Source: Thysanoteuthis rhombus
Taxonomy: Eukaryota > Mollusca > Cephalopoda > Oegopsida > Thysanoteuthidae
Reading direction: 5' to 3'
Length of the DNA stretch: 64,000 nt
NCBI GenBank assembly: GCA_963457665.1
Contig: OY735220.1
Span: forward strand, 32,990,969-33,054,968
Below are positions 34,545 to 49,700 of the stretch, piece by piece; within the stretch, counting starts at the first letter, position 1; every line of letters begins with the position of its first letter. Below the pieces are notes generated by a model, which was given only the letters and a program-made list of their open reading frames with translations, had not been told where the DNA came from and ran no database searches. Made by a program: the position numbers and the translations under genes.

Positions 34545-35474
34545 GACAGACTCTGTTACTCCAGACAATGTTGAATAGTTGAAACTTATTTAATTTTGAA
34601 TTCCAGAGATTTTGAAAAGAAAAGAATATGAGAGAAAAATGATAGAAACCTCTACAATTTTGATGAAAGAATTTGAGATGAATGTATTACTTGATAAAAT
34701 TATTTTAAAATTCAATACTCCCAATCAGAGAATGAAGTGAAGAAAAGAGACCAGAAAATATTGTAGTGACAAAGTAAAATGGAAAATGCAAGAAATGATT
34801 TTGTTTTGTAATAAAAAAATCCAATTTTCTGTCCTTAACATAAATCAGCAAACCATAAGGCAAAGAAATTCATTTTCAGGATTTTATTTTTGTTAGGTTT
34901 AAGTGTTTTTGAACTTTGTTTTCCAAAACACCCAAGTCTTTATTACGGATTTTATATGTAATCAACCCAGAATATGTTTTCAGTATCTTGGTTCAATTCA
35001 CTAAATTATATATCAGGGCAGTAACAGATTGAAAAAAGGAAAGAATGAAACAAAATATAAAAGTAAGAATAAACCATTTTAAAATCAATTAAGCAATTAT
35101 CAGCAATTCTTACATTGGAATTACACCAAAATTGCAGAATTTCCAAGATTTTGCCTGGAAACGAGATTAATATCTACTTTCACGTAAACATTAGAATGCT
35201 GAATGTATATTTTATCACCTCAGACTTCTAAAATGCAAGGAATTAAGGTCCTGAGATGCTAGGAAATTCGAAACCTCTAACTGCATTTGCTTTGGATAAC
35301 CCCCCCAACATTTGACTACCCCTGTCCACCTCCAAACATTTTCCCCTTGTTACAGCCCTGTATATGTACAAACAATATTAACTTCCTTAAGGTTAAGAGA
35401 AAAACATTAATTTTATCAAAATAGAAAAAAAATTAGCCATTAGATTTTAAAAGGGTTTGAACACCTAACAATAA

Positions 35475-35844
35475 TCAAGGTGACATAACATCAATTTGGA
35501 TATCTTCCTCATTTTTCTCTTCAGGTTGATGATTCACATTAGTGCTGGGAGTGATACTTGATGTTTCAATTTTGTTTGAAAAATTGATTCCTGAGAAGAT
35601 CTGTTGCTGTGGTTGGTCAGAATTTAATCTTTTAGGGCTTGAATAATATTTCCCATTTTCCAGACAGAAATTTTCAGTCTGATTGTTGTTCATATTCTCC
35701 AATGAAAATTGGTTGTTCATAACAGGCATGACAGAATTATCATTCATTTGGAAGTTTCTTGCATAGAAACAAGACAAAGAAGTAGAAGGTGGCCATATAT
35801 ACCCTCGTCCAGGGAAAAACTGTTGGTTGTACATGTAAGGATAT
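35475..35844 (-). CDS. SOX-like gene, coding exon 6 (terminal)
   Basis: The acceptor is TGTATATTCCAG and the stop TGA lies at 35475-35477. The exon encodes 122 residues rich in Asn, Gln, Ser and Pro with QPQQQ, ending in an acidic cluster EEKNEEDIQIDV. No conserved domain is visible. Confidence 0.85.
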
Positions 35845-38800
35845 CTGGAATATACAAAAAATCAAAATCATTATAACATTCTTAGTAACCCTTGTGATAT
35901 AAAAATTATTGAGGATACTTGTCTAGTTATTATATTTATTAACTCTTAAATCCATGCAAAGAAAATAGACTGTCAATCTCAAATGATAACTTCTTGATCA
36001 TTTTGTGAATTTTAAAAATTCAATCCACAGAAGAGTTCCACTACTTTCATGCTATTTATTAAAAAGATTCACTGTCGGTTTCAAATGGTTTAGCTTAATG
36101 TGGCACACAGGTTATTTCAGAGGAGGAAAATAATGCTGTACTAATTTTCTAAATAGGGAGAACCTACTTACTTGTGTGCCTTAAAAATAAGCATTTGAAA
36201 TCCTGACTTTCATCTGGGCTCAAGCACCAATCACAGTTGATAGTATTAAACTAAGCTTAACTCTTGAATTCATAAAATGTTTGAAGGGAAATTTATCAAA
36301 GGAAATAACACCTGAATGAAATTATTCCTTTTTGACCATTAGATGAATTTTCAAATTTTTTCCTAATTCAATTTCTAGAAGAGTTCCATGATTTCGATTC
36401 TATTCATTGAAGAGTTCCACTGTTGGTTACAATTAGTCCAAGATTTTGGGAGTTGATTTAGAATGGAATAACCTCTAATGATTAGTACAAGTAATATATG
36501 TCACATCTACACATATTTTTTAAGCATTAACACTATATCTTCAAAAATTGTAGTGATGGAACCGGAATATGACACAAATTCCTCTACACTAAAAATAATT
36601 TAATATACCAAAGTATGAGATTTGGCTTTTTGAGAACAACAACTTGAAACAAAAAAGAATTTCCATCAGAAAAATGAATAAGTGAGAGCAGTCTTGGATA
36701 TATTTGAAAAACAAAAGAATAAATCAATTTTAGGTAAATCAAACTTACGAAGTGTTGAATGTTGAAGTTGGGAAAGCACTGTAGGGTTGGGGCTGGGCTA
36801 CCGGTAAATATGGCCATGTTGGGGTCCAGGGCACCCATGACATGTTAGGTACAGCTAAAAAGAGATTGTTGAAAAACCATTACATGAGAACTTTATAGTT
36901 CTCACAATTTAGTTTTAGTATAAATCACTGAAAATAATTGAACTTCCTTTATCAAGAAATGATTTGTAATCAATTTGAGAGAAAGAGATTAGTTAATCAT
37001 TTAATAATCTAATTTCATTAAAAAATCATCCTTCATTGTTCATCAGCATGATTAAAAGAATTCACTAAACTATAGTTAATAAAGATTAATGAGTACATTC
37101 ATTTTTTTTTTTGGATTTTGAACTTTTGTCATAATAACTTGATATAATTCATAGACTAAGTGAAATTAATTACAAATCTTCTATGGCTAAAACAGTAATT
37201 TTTAATGTAATTCTGTTTATTTGTTTTTTCACAGAGCAGTTGTTAGAAAGAAAAGATTGTAAAAATTGAAAGCAATATTATCATATTAACATTTTTCAAT
37301 GATTAGCTATAAAATAAGTCTGAAAAAATGACATTAAAAAACATATTTGTTAAGAGAAAACTTTTCATGAATTGTAGATTTTGATATATCATATAACCTT
37401 AATCTGTAATTGTAATTTCAGAGGAACATTGGTTCTTAGTTGTTTTTCTTTTTGCTTTTTTCTACTTGAATTAAATTATAAATTCTTGAAATTTTTATAA
37501 AACCTTTTTAAAAATCCATATTATTTTCAATAATGAACGGAAAAAAAAACCTACCTGTAAGTTGATTTGCATTTACAAATTGATGTATTTGGGGGATATC
37601 AATGGTAGATCTTTTCCTTGAAGGATCATTGCTGGACTGTGAATCAAACTGTTTTTCCCTAGATGACTCAAATTGGTGTTCTTTTGTATTATTTGAAACT
37701 TGAACTTGGACATTAGGTTGAGATGTTTTCAACCAAGGAGAGTTTATGTTATTGGTAGGAACACATTCTCTTTTGAGTATTATACTGGGCTCTTTCTTGG
37801 TTTCAGCAACAGTAATATCTTTTGCAAAATTGATTAAGCCAATTGACACATTTTTTTTCTTCATCTTAGGTGAACCAGGAATGTAACTGTAGTCTTATAA
37901 GAGAAGAAAAACTTGGAGAATTACCTTGAAATCTCCAATTCAATTTTTAAGACAAAAGTTTTCATTGAAGTAGTTTTTTTTATTAAGATTATCAATGAAA
38001 CAATCTTTTTTACACAAATTTGTAATTATGACAGTTTTACTTTTTTTAAATTATCATCATCATCATCATAACAATAATAATACGAAAATGAACCTTTATT
38101 ACTGAGGTATCTGAAAAAAATGAATTTTCTGAAAATACTTGTGATTTGACAAAGAATCACAAGCATTCTCAGTTAATGACTACATAGAGTTACATCCCCT
38201 TTATTACATCAATATTATGACATTCACAGGTGAAATATGCTTTTTTTAAAAAGAGACAGACTCAGTTTACAAATATGTCTTTGGAAAAAAACGAATTATA
38301 AAAAATATTTATACAATACCTGGATATTTAAGTTTGTGCTGAATCACTGCTTTCTGGGATTCCACATGATATGGAGTGCGGTCAACAACTGTTAATTTTT
38401 GCCATATTTGACCAAGTCTGATCAAAATAAAAATTTCAAGAACTCATTACATCAAAAGGTATTTTATATTTCATTTAAAGCAATTTCTTCAAAGAAGAAC
38501 AAAAAAAAATATTAATCATTTATTATATATCTAAGTGTTTTTTCTTGTGTGTATGTATGTATGTATGTATGTATGTATTGATACAATATGGATTTGCCAG
38601 TTTATATTTATTTTAATAATGTCTATGGTGAGTACGAAATTAGGAGATTAGTGAAAATTTATGTAATCTGAACAAAATCTCATTCACAAACCATTCTTAA
38701 CAGTAGCCATGAATGGCACTAAAAACATATTCTGATGGGAAATAAACATAATCAAAGATAAAAATTTGTTCAAACTACAAAAGAAATTTTTTTTTTAAAG

Positions 38801-41800
38801 TGAAAAGTGGACTTAAATTCACAATTAAGCCAAATATTATGATACAATACATGATTTAGTGTAGGAATAATCTAGAGCAGGGCCTGTAGTACACATTATA
38901 AAGGGGCTCTACATTTTAAGAAAAATGCACTTAAATATTAGAATACATAGTTTTTTTTCTTGTGTAGTCATTTTTTTTCAATTTGCTATGTAGCCAGATA
39001 AGATATCTGATTTGTCAGTAATAATATTATTTTTCATATTGATTTTTGTGCTGTGGCAATGATTTAATTATCAAGTAACTTCATATTAATGCATTGTATA
39101 TGTATCACATAGACAGCACACTCCTGTAAATTACTGTATCAAAAATCACGAGAAAAATAACTACAATCGGTGATAATTTATCAAAATATTGACCTTGAAC
39201 ACCAAATTGTTCATGAAAGTCGCAGGCATTATAGTTCTTTAGATGAAGTTCAGGATCATTGAATAAGAACTGATAGCTTGCAAGCATTTAGTATGTGGGG
39301 TTCATAACATCTGCTACTTTTGTTACGTGGTTAAACTGAAGCTAACACAAATACTAATGCTACAAATGATCAGATGGACATCTAAGATAGATGTATGGAT
39401 TTTTAGATAAATTGAAATGTAGAGTTCAAAGGGGCTTAATAGATGATGAGCTGTACTCATGTAGTGTCAAATAAAAATGTCCTATTCATAAACAATCAGT
39501 AACTGATGCGGATTTGAAAGCTTACAATGAGTCGAAATATATGGTGGTATTGTACTCTAAATGAATGTTTATTTTCTTCAGAAGCATTCTAAGTATAAAT
39601 GGAACAATATTCATTGATTTGATCAATATGCTGTTAATCAATATAATAAATGGATTTCAAGGATCTTAAAAGTAACTGTTTTTATCTAATGAGAGAATAA
39701 TTATGTCCATGTAGTTCTATTATTATCAACTTTACATATTTACTTTTCTACAATGACTTATATGATTTTATATTTTTAGTAAACTATATCAACTATTGGA
39801 ACATTGCAAGTAAGATGAATGCTGACTGTTCAATTGTTTAAGAGTCCAAACTGATAGTTAAATTGAGATATAATTGTTTTCTCATGACTTCTGAATGCGT
39901 GACTCACTCATGACTAATTTTTTAAATTGAAATTTGAAACCAAAGAATCATGTCCCCATTCATCATAATACTTCATGACACTTTGAACTTTAATTTGACT
40001 ATTGTACGAGGCAATCATTCAAAATGTTTTCTCATACAGCAGTCCCTCCAAGTTTGTGGACTGGATTATAAGCATATTGTTTAAACTCCCCCTCAAGGAC
40101 TTTTAAGAAAAAAAATTAGAAATATTTTGTTCAAGTTTTTTCTAATTTTTGCTACAGAGAAAAAAGTCCAAACATTAGTTTTAAAAAAAAGAAAACAAAT
40201 TTTCATTAATGATGACAACATAGAATTGGGCTGTTTTGAAATTTGAACTCCAATTGAAGAAAGCATAACAGGAATGACCACTTGAAAAATGATAAGGGCT
40301 GTATCCGAATCGTGTCTAGAATGACCTTTAAAAGGATTAAACAAAAAAGTTGTGTTGACCTATCTGGACTTCCAATCTTAGAAAAAAACTTCAATGGATG
40401 AAAAAAAATCTAAAAAAACTTCCAGCATATTATTCTTTTTCCACTGATTATCTTAAATTAATCATATCATTGCATTATAATTAACAAAAGTTGGGAAAAG
40501 TGAAAGAATAAAACAAGAATTTAAAAAATAATCAAATTATTAAAAAGATTTTTAAGTAATTTTTTAAAAATCTCTTTCAAATGGAAAGTAATTTGAAATT
40601 AAGATTGTCCTTTATTAAGAAAATAAGTATTGTAAATTTCATAAAAATTTAATAAGTAGATGATTTTTATAATTTTTCAAAGTTTAGGTGTTATTGCATG
40701 TAAAAATTACAAATTTTGCAAATGTTTTGCATACATATATTGTGACTTGCGACATCTACACTATCTATATTCAAAAATATATCCGGTTTTATAAGGTGTT
40801 TTTATGCCGCATTTTTTTACCAATCTTTCTTCTTACTAATAACTCAAAGATTCTGGAGATAAAATCAAGTTTTATAAAATTTTGACATTTTTTTCAAAAT
40901 GTGTTGATTTTCTGTTAAGTATATCGCATATCAGTGAAGTCTGTGTAAATGCCCACTCATTGTCTTAATTCCTTGTTATTCATTTCTTCCTTCTATTTCC
41001 CCAATCAACTAAGTAAATGATTAGATAACCATTCCGTACAGTTACAATTGTTTGCATCTGATTGCATGCAATTTCATAATGACTGCACGGCAAAATTCAT
41101 GAGTTGGTAGCATGCTTCCAAAAACATTGTAAAAAATAAGTAAAATGTCTGTTTACATACTCTCTGACAAGCAGTGATGGAAATGGGTTTTTGTTGTACC
41201 CCCTGCATACCCCCCCCATTGACAAACTATCACCAATGATAAAAGGTATGAATCTCCCCCCATCCAAAATTTGTATTTAGTGTCATTATCATAGGAACCA
41301 GCAGATGAAATTGAAACACCTTTTACAATTCTCTTCACATTATACACCCAGCATCTATCTTCCCAAAAGTTTGTTTCCTAATATAGATTTTCAAGGGGAT
41401 TTTTGTGCTGGCACCAGGGCAAATCTTTTCTGTTCCTCTCCAGTTATCAGGAATTATGCTCCAGTGCTGAAGTTATACTTCTCTTAGGACTCATTACACG
41501 TTTTACAAGTTTGCTTGTAGATATCATATAAGTCTCTTGATATATATATCTGTTCGATTGCTTCTAGCCATTTATATTCTAACAAATTATGATATATTCA
41601 AGCACCTCTGGCATTTTATTCAATCAATATTAGAAACTTTCAACTAAAATAGTCGCCGAAACAGTCAACATAGGTTTCTTTATTTTCTAAGCTGCTCTAG
41701 CTGGCTATGTATGTATGTATGTACGTGTATATCAGACATACAAGCTGCACCAATAAGGCTAAACAGCTGAAAATTTTAACATTTACTACTCATTATGCTA

Positions 41801-43699
41801 TGGAATAAAAAGTCTTTTTTTTCTTTTTTACCCTGACCCCAACCCTAAATAAGTTTTTAGTAGGGGCTTCAATTTGCTAAGTAGTTTCATGGTTTGTGTC
41901 AGTTTTTTTTTCTTGAAAATTGGTACTTTTTAATTGTCATAGCCCAACAAAAAGCAAGAGAAGTAACTTATTTATTGATCACTCCCATTTTCAAATTTTT
42001 CAATTCATCACCTCCAACATGACATGCTGCCAAAAGAGGTTGGTCATGTGATGGTTTCTATTAAATGACTAAGCAGACCTGGGGGGGGGGGTTGCAGTGG
42101 TGGTGGGGTTTAGAACTGATTTTTATGATTAGTAAGTATTCAAGTCCATCTGATTCAATTGGTAATACAATTTACCATCACAGTCAATAATTGAACAACC
42201 ATAGCGTCAAAATTTTGCGTCATGTTGAAAATTCCTATTGGAGAATAAATAGGGTCAGAATAAATTCTATTTATGACATCACTGGCATTTCCCATTGAAA
42301 AACATCTAAAATTGAGTAAAAATAAACGCATATAGAAACATCTGGATTCCGCAATTTAGATGTTATTAATAAGCCTGCCAAATAAAGCCCCCCCCCCCCA
42401 ATCTAAAAAGCTTTTTTTCCAAAAATGAAAAAAAAACATTTTTAGAAAAAGGCTTAGTGGAGTGCTGATGTCATTTTTCAAGTCTGATGACAGAATTGTA
42501 TGGCTAGAAGCACTGGAACACATAAACCCACGCACATATAAAAAGGGACAGAACCCCTCGCCTTTGCTGGCTACAGCTGTTCAATATTGTTCATTTCTCC
42601 AACTAGGCAAATTTAATGTGTACTCCATGCTAACATTACAGAAAATTTGTGGTGCATGATAAAATCCAATATTGTTGGCAATTTTTTTTCATCAAAGAAC
42701 CTCAAGAACTGATATAAAGGAATCATGCCATAAGACAAAAATGTTCAATGGAATTTTATTCTAAAATAGACACAGTTATGATACAAATTGCTTAAAAATC
42801 AGCCTTCTGCACAGGGCCAGATTTGGATCATGGGGGCCCGGGGCACATCAGATTCACAGGACTAATCATACACAGAAATTAAAATACTCGGCTACTCAGC
42901 AAATCAAAAAATTTACACAAAGTCTGTTTATTACATGTTATCAAAACTGACTAGTCTTACATTCATAAAAAGCTTGAATGAGTTATATAGTTGAAATTAA
43001 TACACATATACATGGAAATACACACCAGCTAAAATCCAGGCAGATTTTTTAATGTTCCCATACTCCAATTACCGTTGACCCGAATCACAAGCAGCAATTT
43101 TATCAATTTATTCTAAACAATGGAAGATTTTATAATCAAATAAATTCCAAAATGAATTCCAAGCAGTAATAATTAATTTACTTCTTATTAAAGAAACTAA
43201 TATTTTGATTATTATATTTTTGTGCAGAAGGAGCCTGGGACAATTGCCCCTTTAGCCCCTCCATAAATCCAGCCCTGCTTTACTCATTTGTTCATCTGGT
43301 GATATACAATCTCTGTTCTTCAAGACAAATCTCCTTATTCCATTCTATATTGGTTCTCATAGACTATCTTTCTACTAATTTTTTTTAGATGCACAAGCAT
43401 CTCTAGTAGCAATTGCCATCACTGATTAATGAGCAACTACAAAAATATTAGTTATGTCCCTTGTTCAGTGTTGCCAATTTAAATGTTTTTCATAGAGACC
43501 TAGATGTTTTTAGTAGCATTTAGATGTCAGGAATTGCTATTCAGATGATTTTTAATAAAATGAGTTAGATTTTATTTTATTCATTGTAATAAAATAAGTC
43601 ATACTTTAAATAATAGATATGTTGAAAATTAAGGACACATCTAATTTTTTAATAATATGTTATATTTTCTAGATTTTATATATCTATATATATATATAC

Positions 43700-43763
<64 letters not shown>

Positions 43764-46700
43764 AGAATCGCACTCCATATCATGTGGAATCCCAGAAAGC
43801 AGTGATTAGGTGTTCTAAAATGTTTTTTGACTCAATTTTGAATGTAAGCTCATAAATAGAGTTGCCTCAGCTACATCTTCACACATGAAAAGAACTAGTG
43901 CATCTATGGTATTTCAGGTTTGTTAGGTCATCCGTTATCAAAAATAGAATTATTCTTCAGATTCTTGATATTTATGCCTGGTGTATCTTGGGGTATCTAC
44001 AAGTACATGAGTATACCCGAGCATTAAAGTAACAATTTTATATTATCAAACAAACACCACCCTAGCAACGGTTATGTATGAGTACATCAAAGTAGCTATT
44101 CACACTCAATACAGAAGTTCAGAGTATTACTTTACATATGCCATGACACCTTCCACTAAAACCATCATTAGTTATTCAGTCTCTAGGATATTAGCACTAA
44201 AAGATTAAATAAACCTAAAATAAATAAATGGTCACTCAATGAAAACTGTCATCTGACCAACATCTTATGGCAGCTTGCTGGGTTGGTGATGATTGATTAA
44301 AAAAATTGGAAAGAGGTTGATCGATGTATAAGTTACTTCTCTTGCCTTCTGTAATCACAAAAAAAGGCCCAAATTTCCCCCCAAAAATAAGTGTGAATGT
44401 TGTTGGACTTGAAATAAGGGACCGATTAAGCATAAACTCATATTGTAAATTGAATTATTTTAGGGTGAATTTGCAAAAAGCCAAAAAAAAAAGTGACCCA
44501 TCCATAGATAGATAGCCAGCCAGTCATCCAGAATCACTTGAAAACTGGAGAAACCTATGTTGATGCTGACAGTTTTAGTTGATGGTTTCAAACAAATATC
44601 TATAGCTTCAAACAAAATGGACATAGATTTCCAGAGTGGAATTGATACCAGAAAAATTTTAAAATCTTTCAAAAATCAGCATATTTTTAGATTTTAATAA
44701 ATTTTCAATATTTATTGATTAAAGGACAAATTTTTTGAAAAGAACTTTCAATTCTAAATTTTGGAGAACAATTTTTTTCTATAAAATCCCCACCTATCAT
44801 TCATTTGAAAGATTTATTCAATTTATATATTCATGCTTTCATCGATTTTTATGCATTTCACAGATATATCCCCTGAGATATGAATTATGTTTAACTTATT
44901 TTAGAAAAATATCTAGGAACTGCTTGAACAGAAGTCTTACTTTAGGATTTTAAAAAACAGGAAAATCAAGTAAAACATTTTTCAGTTTTATTCGATTACT
45001 TATAATTTAGATTTTTGATCTTGGAAGAAAAAAAAAAAAGTTTTCACTAAAAATTAAAAAAAAAAATTTTTCATTATTTTTATCAACTATTTCAATTAAT
45101 CCCATATTTTTAGAATTTATACTTTTTATTCTTTATATATCGTGCTTCAACTTAAACTTATGTATAAATATCATAACAAGAATGATAACTGAATATAGTA
45201 GAATGATGAAAAAATATTTACAGGGTATATTTTTCATGTATTTTTCTTTTTACTTATGTCAATTGACCGCTATTTCAATTTTTGGAGGTTTCAAATTGAT
45301 GCAAATGACACAACATGTGCTTTCTTTGCACAACACAGCTTTAGTGCATTTTAATGTTGAAAATTCTACAGCATTTTGGGCGATTGAATTTATAACAATC
45401 AAAATCTATATTATAATTGATGAAAATATGTTTTTCTTTTTGATGTCAGTTGTCGATTTCGAGCTGAAAATTTTGTTCATTTTGTTTGTACCTTAATATT
45501 TATTTTAATTCCTCATTACTATTTGTTTGATGAATGAATGACCTCCATTCAGTCTCTACAGACAATAGAACAACACTTGAGTGTCTCATCCAGGGCAAAG
45601 TGTATAGAGATCCTGAGATGCCCAGTCATCAGAATCCCCCTCTCAGCCTCACTAATGTGGTGCAGAGAAAAGCAGAGAGTGATACATCTAGCATCAAACT
45701 AGCAGCACAATCTGTTAAAAGGACATCAAATTAGGCATCTAACTGCTCTACTCCCTAATTTGGAATCAGAGTTGTCCTTCTTCCACACTAAAGAGCCAAA
45801 TCTACCCCACAGAGCTGGAAGAGGAGATGGATTCATACCTTTCCCAAGGGCATTTGTGTGAAACAGCCTGATCAGAGTTTGAGCTTGGGTTGTTGATTCC
45901 ATTGGTTGTGCCATTACCCCAGTGAAATCAAATAATAAGAAAATAACATAAAATTCCATGGAAAGAATCGCGCAATAAAAGGCAATTTAAATTGAGTTTT
46001 GATTTGACTTTTATCCCAGATTTCAAACAGTTTTTTCCCTTTTTTAAAAATTCTATTTTTTGAAGAGTTCCACTGGATTTAAGAGCGGTTTCAAGTGGTT
46101 CATGAATTTAAAAGTTGAAATCCAGTCCTGCTGTAATTTCTTTGATGTTAGCTACTCTGAACAAGCAAGCAATAATGTTCACACTTTTCACTCACGGCTA
46201 GAGAAATGAAGAAATCAGTGCAGGTTTGGGATTAGAGTAGCTGCCAAGCTGAATCTTATGCACACATCACTCCTAACCTTAAGGCCAGTAGTTGTAAATA
46301 ATAATAATGACAGGTCTGGTTAGTCACTTAATAGGAACCATCACATGACCAACCTCTCTTGGCAGCATGCCATGTTAAGGGTGATCAATTAATAAAATGG
46401 AAAAATTGGGGATCAATGCATAACTCATTCTGCTGAGCAGTGATCATTAAAAAAAGGCTGAATTTTCTAAAAACAAGCTCCTGAACATAAATTAGTGACT
46501 AATTCACCATAAACTTACATTATAATTCGAACACCCTAACCTGTGACTAAAAACTTATTTGGAGAAGGAGTTTTGAGAAAACAAAAAATGTTTTTCTTGA
46601 CACAGTAAGGAGTAAATGTTGAAATTTTTCAGCCCTATAGTTTGTGGTGTGGTCGGTACACATGTTATATAATACAGCCATACCAGCTTAAAAAATGAAA

Positions 46701-49700
46701 AACCAATATTGGCAACTTTGATTGATAATTTCTAATTAGAGTGATCGGCAGGGGTGTCTGTCATGTATTTGAGACAGTAGGACTTCCAAAAGTTCAAATT
46801 GAAAAATGAAGAGTGGAAACAGATTTTTCAGGAATATCTGACAAGTAAGTACTTTTTGTTGTGGTGAAACCAACAAAAACAATTGGCAAAGGAAACTCTC
46901 ATGACAAACCACAAGCTCATTTAATTAATACATTATAATTTGAATTATTGATATCTAGTATCAATTAATATGGTATAGTACCAATATATTCCTATGTATT
47001 TATTTTTCTCATTGTAAAACATGAATAAATAAGATAACACCACACTTTAAATGGTACTGAAGTTCAGCCATGCCCGGGGGAACCAGGAATCTCAGGGATG
47101 GCCCTACTTCTGCAAGAGGCAAATTACAATTTCAGTAAATGTACATAGCTATATTATGATCACAATTTTTAAAGAATGCCAGCCAAAACATGGGTTTTTT
47201 TCAGTTTTTAATTGGTCTGGCTGGCTGATTAACTATCTATGTATGCACACAGGCTACACAAATGGAGCTTGAGGGCTGAAAATGTCTAGAAAAATGTTTT
47301 TTTATCAAAAATACCCTCTTCCCTGTAAGTTTATGCAAAATCGATCCCTTAGTTTGCGTCCAGCAACATTACTATCTAATAAAAGTAACTCGACCCTTCT
47401 TCCAAATTGTTCAAATGGTCATCCTTAACACAACATGCTGCTATAGAGCTACCAATCAGATCTGTTTGAATTTGTTAATCTTCCAGATCAACATTGATGA
47501 ATTTTCTGGACACACTACCCCCCCCCCTTCCCTTCATGTCAAAAAGAAGCTTTCAAAATGATAGCAACAAAGATGGGAGAGATGATCATGAAAAGCCTTT
47601 TGTTTTTGATAACTTCAGTTTACATTATTTCTGTACATTTCAGCAGATAGACAAAACTTGGAACAACCAGAAAACAGGATCATCCTATATGCCAGTTATA
47701 AAAGCAATGACTAAAACCATGATATTATCTGAATGTTGTCTTATCCATGGAAGTATATGGTAGGTGGGTATAAAATGTGATTTTGATTTTCATCATGAGT
47801 TGGTAAATTTCTGGGTAAAATGGAGGATATTTTGAATTTAGAAAAAAAAACCCCACTCAAAACAGGGTGAATTTGAATACATTGCCAGAAAACAACACAA
47901 TTTTCAACAGAGCAAAAATGTTTATTTATTTGTTCCTAATTTGCCAACCTTCATAATGATATGCAATCATTTTCATCAGATGTTTTCCCACTGCCAAGAT
48001 AATGGATAAAGAGGTAATTAACTGGGCTGCAGGCTGGGATCCTGTTTAACTAATTGTATCTGAGGATAGCTCTTGAGATATCTGGGATCATTCATAAAAA
48101 TCAATTTTTTGCCCCAGATCCACCACAGATTCATTCAAAGAAATTATGTATATCAATGACTGTTCCAAACTCACTAGGAACAAATTATGGTACACTGAAG
48201 TAGTTCTCTACTGAAAATGACATATTTTCAAATTAATAACAACATTCACAAGCATCAAGCAAAATTATAAAAACAAGGTGATGAGGTGAAATCTTTAGAA
48301 TTTATTTGCTCTGCTTTAGATAAAATATTTCTTCTTGAAAGTTTATTTTCATTGAGGGATTTATTTATGGTCTTAGTCAGAGGGTAGGCAAAGTGGTAAT
48401 CCATGATTGTTTTATTAAAAATGTAATGCATGCAGGTGATATCCAAGTCATTTTCTCACAACAAACAAAAGCTAGTTTGTTTTTGTAGTTAGAAACTGTC
48501 AACCAAAACTGCCAACAAAACTTTCAACATAGGTTTCTTGAGTTTTTAAGTTGGTCTGGCTAGCTAATGTATCATGCACCAATGGAGGAGAGGACTAAAA
48601 ATTTTTACATTTACCCCTTATTATGTCTAGAATAAACATTTTTTTGTTTTTTTGAAAATCCTCATCTCCAATAAGTTTTTAGTGGAAGTTCAATTTACAA
48701 TGTAACTTGATGCTGAATTGGTCCCTCAATTTATGTCCGGTTACGTTCACACTTGGTTATAAAATTTTATTGATTCAACAAAGGGTAAAAGAGGTAATTT
48801 ATTCATTGATCCCCTCTTTTTCTAATTTTTCCATAATTCATCCCCAACATGACATGCTGCCAAAAGTTGTTGGTCGCATGATGGTTTCTATTGAGTGACT
48901 AACCAGACCTATTTTTTTCTCATTCTGCTATTAAAAAAATTTCCTTAACTCATTGTATGTGAAAATCAACTATTTAAGAAGCTTATTTGATTGGGGTCTG
49001 GACCCCCCATCTCAATTCGGCCAAAGCACAATTAAAAAATTTTATTTCAAATATTTAGATGAAGAAATCATGTATGAAAACTCCTGAGAAATCATAAATT
49101 GACCTTAGAAGCAAAATTTACAGCTCCCTTTTCCATCTAATATAGATAAGATATCATCCATTTTATGCTTCATGATTTTTTATTCACTGGTTCTGAGGTA
49201 AATTTCTTTTCAATTAATTTGTTTACCTAAGCCTTTCATCAATTCTAGTGCTAAAAATGTACAACTCAAATGTATATAAAATATACTCTCACACTACTTT
49301 TTTTGCATTTGATGTTAGAAACATGCATTCTTTTTCACATATTTGTAAGGAAATTTTTTCCCTATCCCATACCCCAAACCCATCTACACTCAAAAACCTG
49401 GATCCGCCCCTGATCTGTACTTTCTTTTTTTCCATAACAACTAGCTAAAAATTATCTACATCATTTAGTTTCTATTACCAACAAGTAGCAGCCAACCAAC
49501 AAGATAAAATGATGAATACAGATCTAGTTAGTCACTCAAGGGAAACTGTCACGTGACCTTCATTTTCTGGCAGTATGCCATGTTGGGTGCGATCAACTAA
49601 AAAATTGGGGAAAGGGATGATCAATGAGTTAGTTACTTCTCTTGCCTTTTGTTGTCCAGTGATCAATAAAGAAGTCTGAATTTTCAAAAAATGAGTATGA

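Larger units (their letters stand above)
30431..35474. other. Intergenic sequence between JAGN1 promoter and SOX-like 3' end
   Basis: No gene recognised. It holds a CR1-like fragment (33000-33225), copies of families A, B and C at 33.8-34.5 kb and otherwise unremarkable AT-rich sequence. Confidence 0.55.

Noticed and set aside
38551-43760. Regular short repeats as a possible CRISPR-like array
   Set aside because: They are microsatellites and dispersed transposons of a eukaryotic genome; no repeat-spacer regularity exists.
45182-45496. 104-codon hydrophobic frame on +
   Set aside because: It is antisense in a SOX-like intron; Phe/Ile/Leu richness is expected from T-rich DNA, and no family is recognised.
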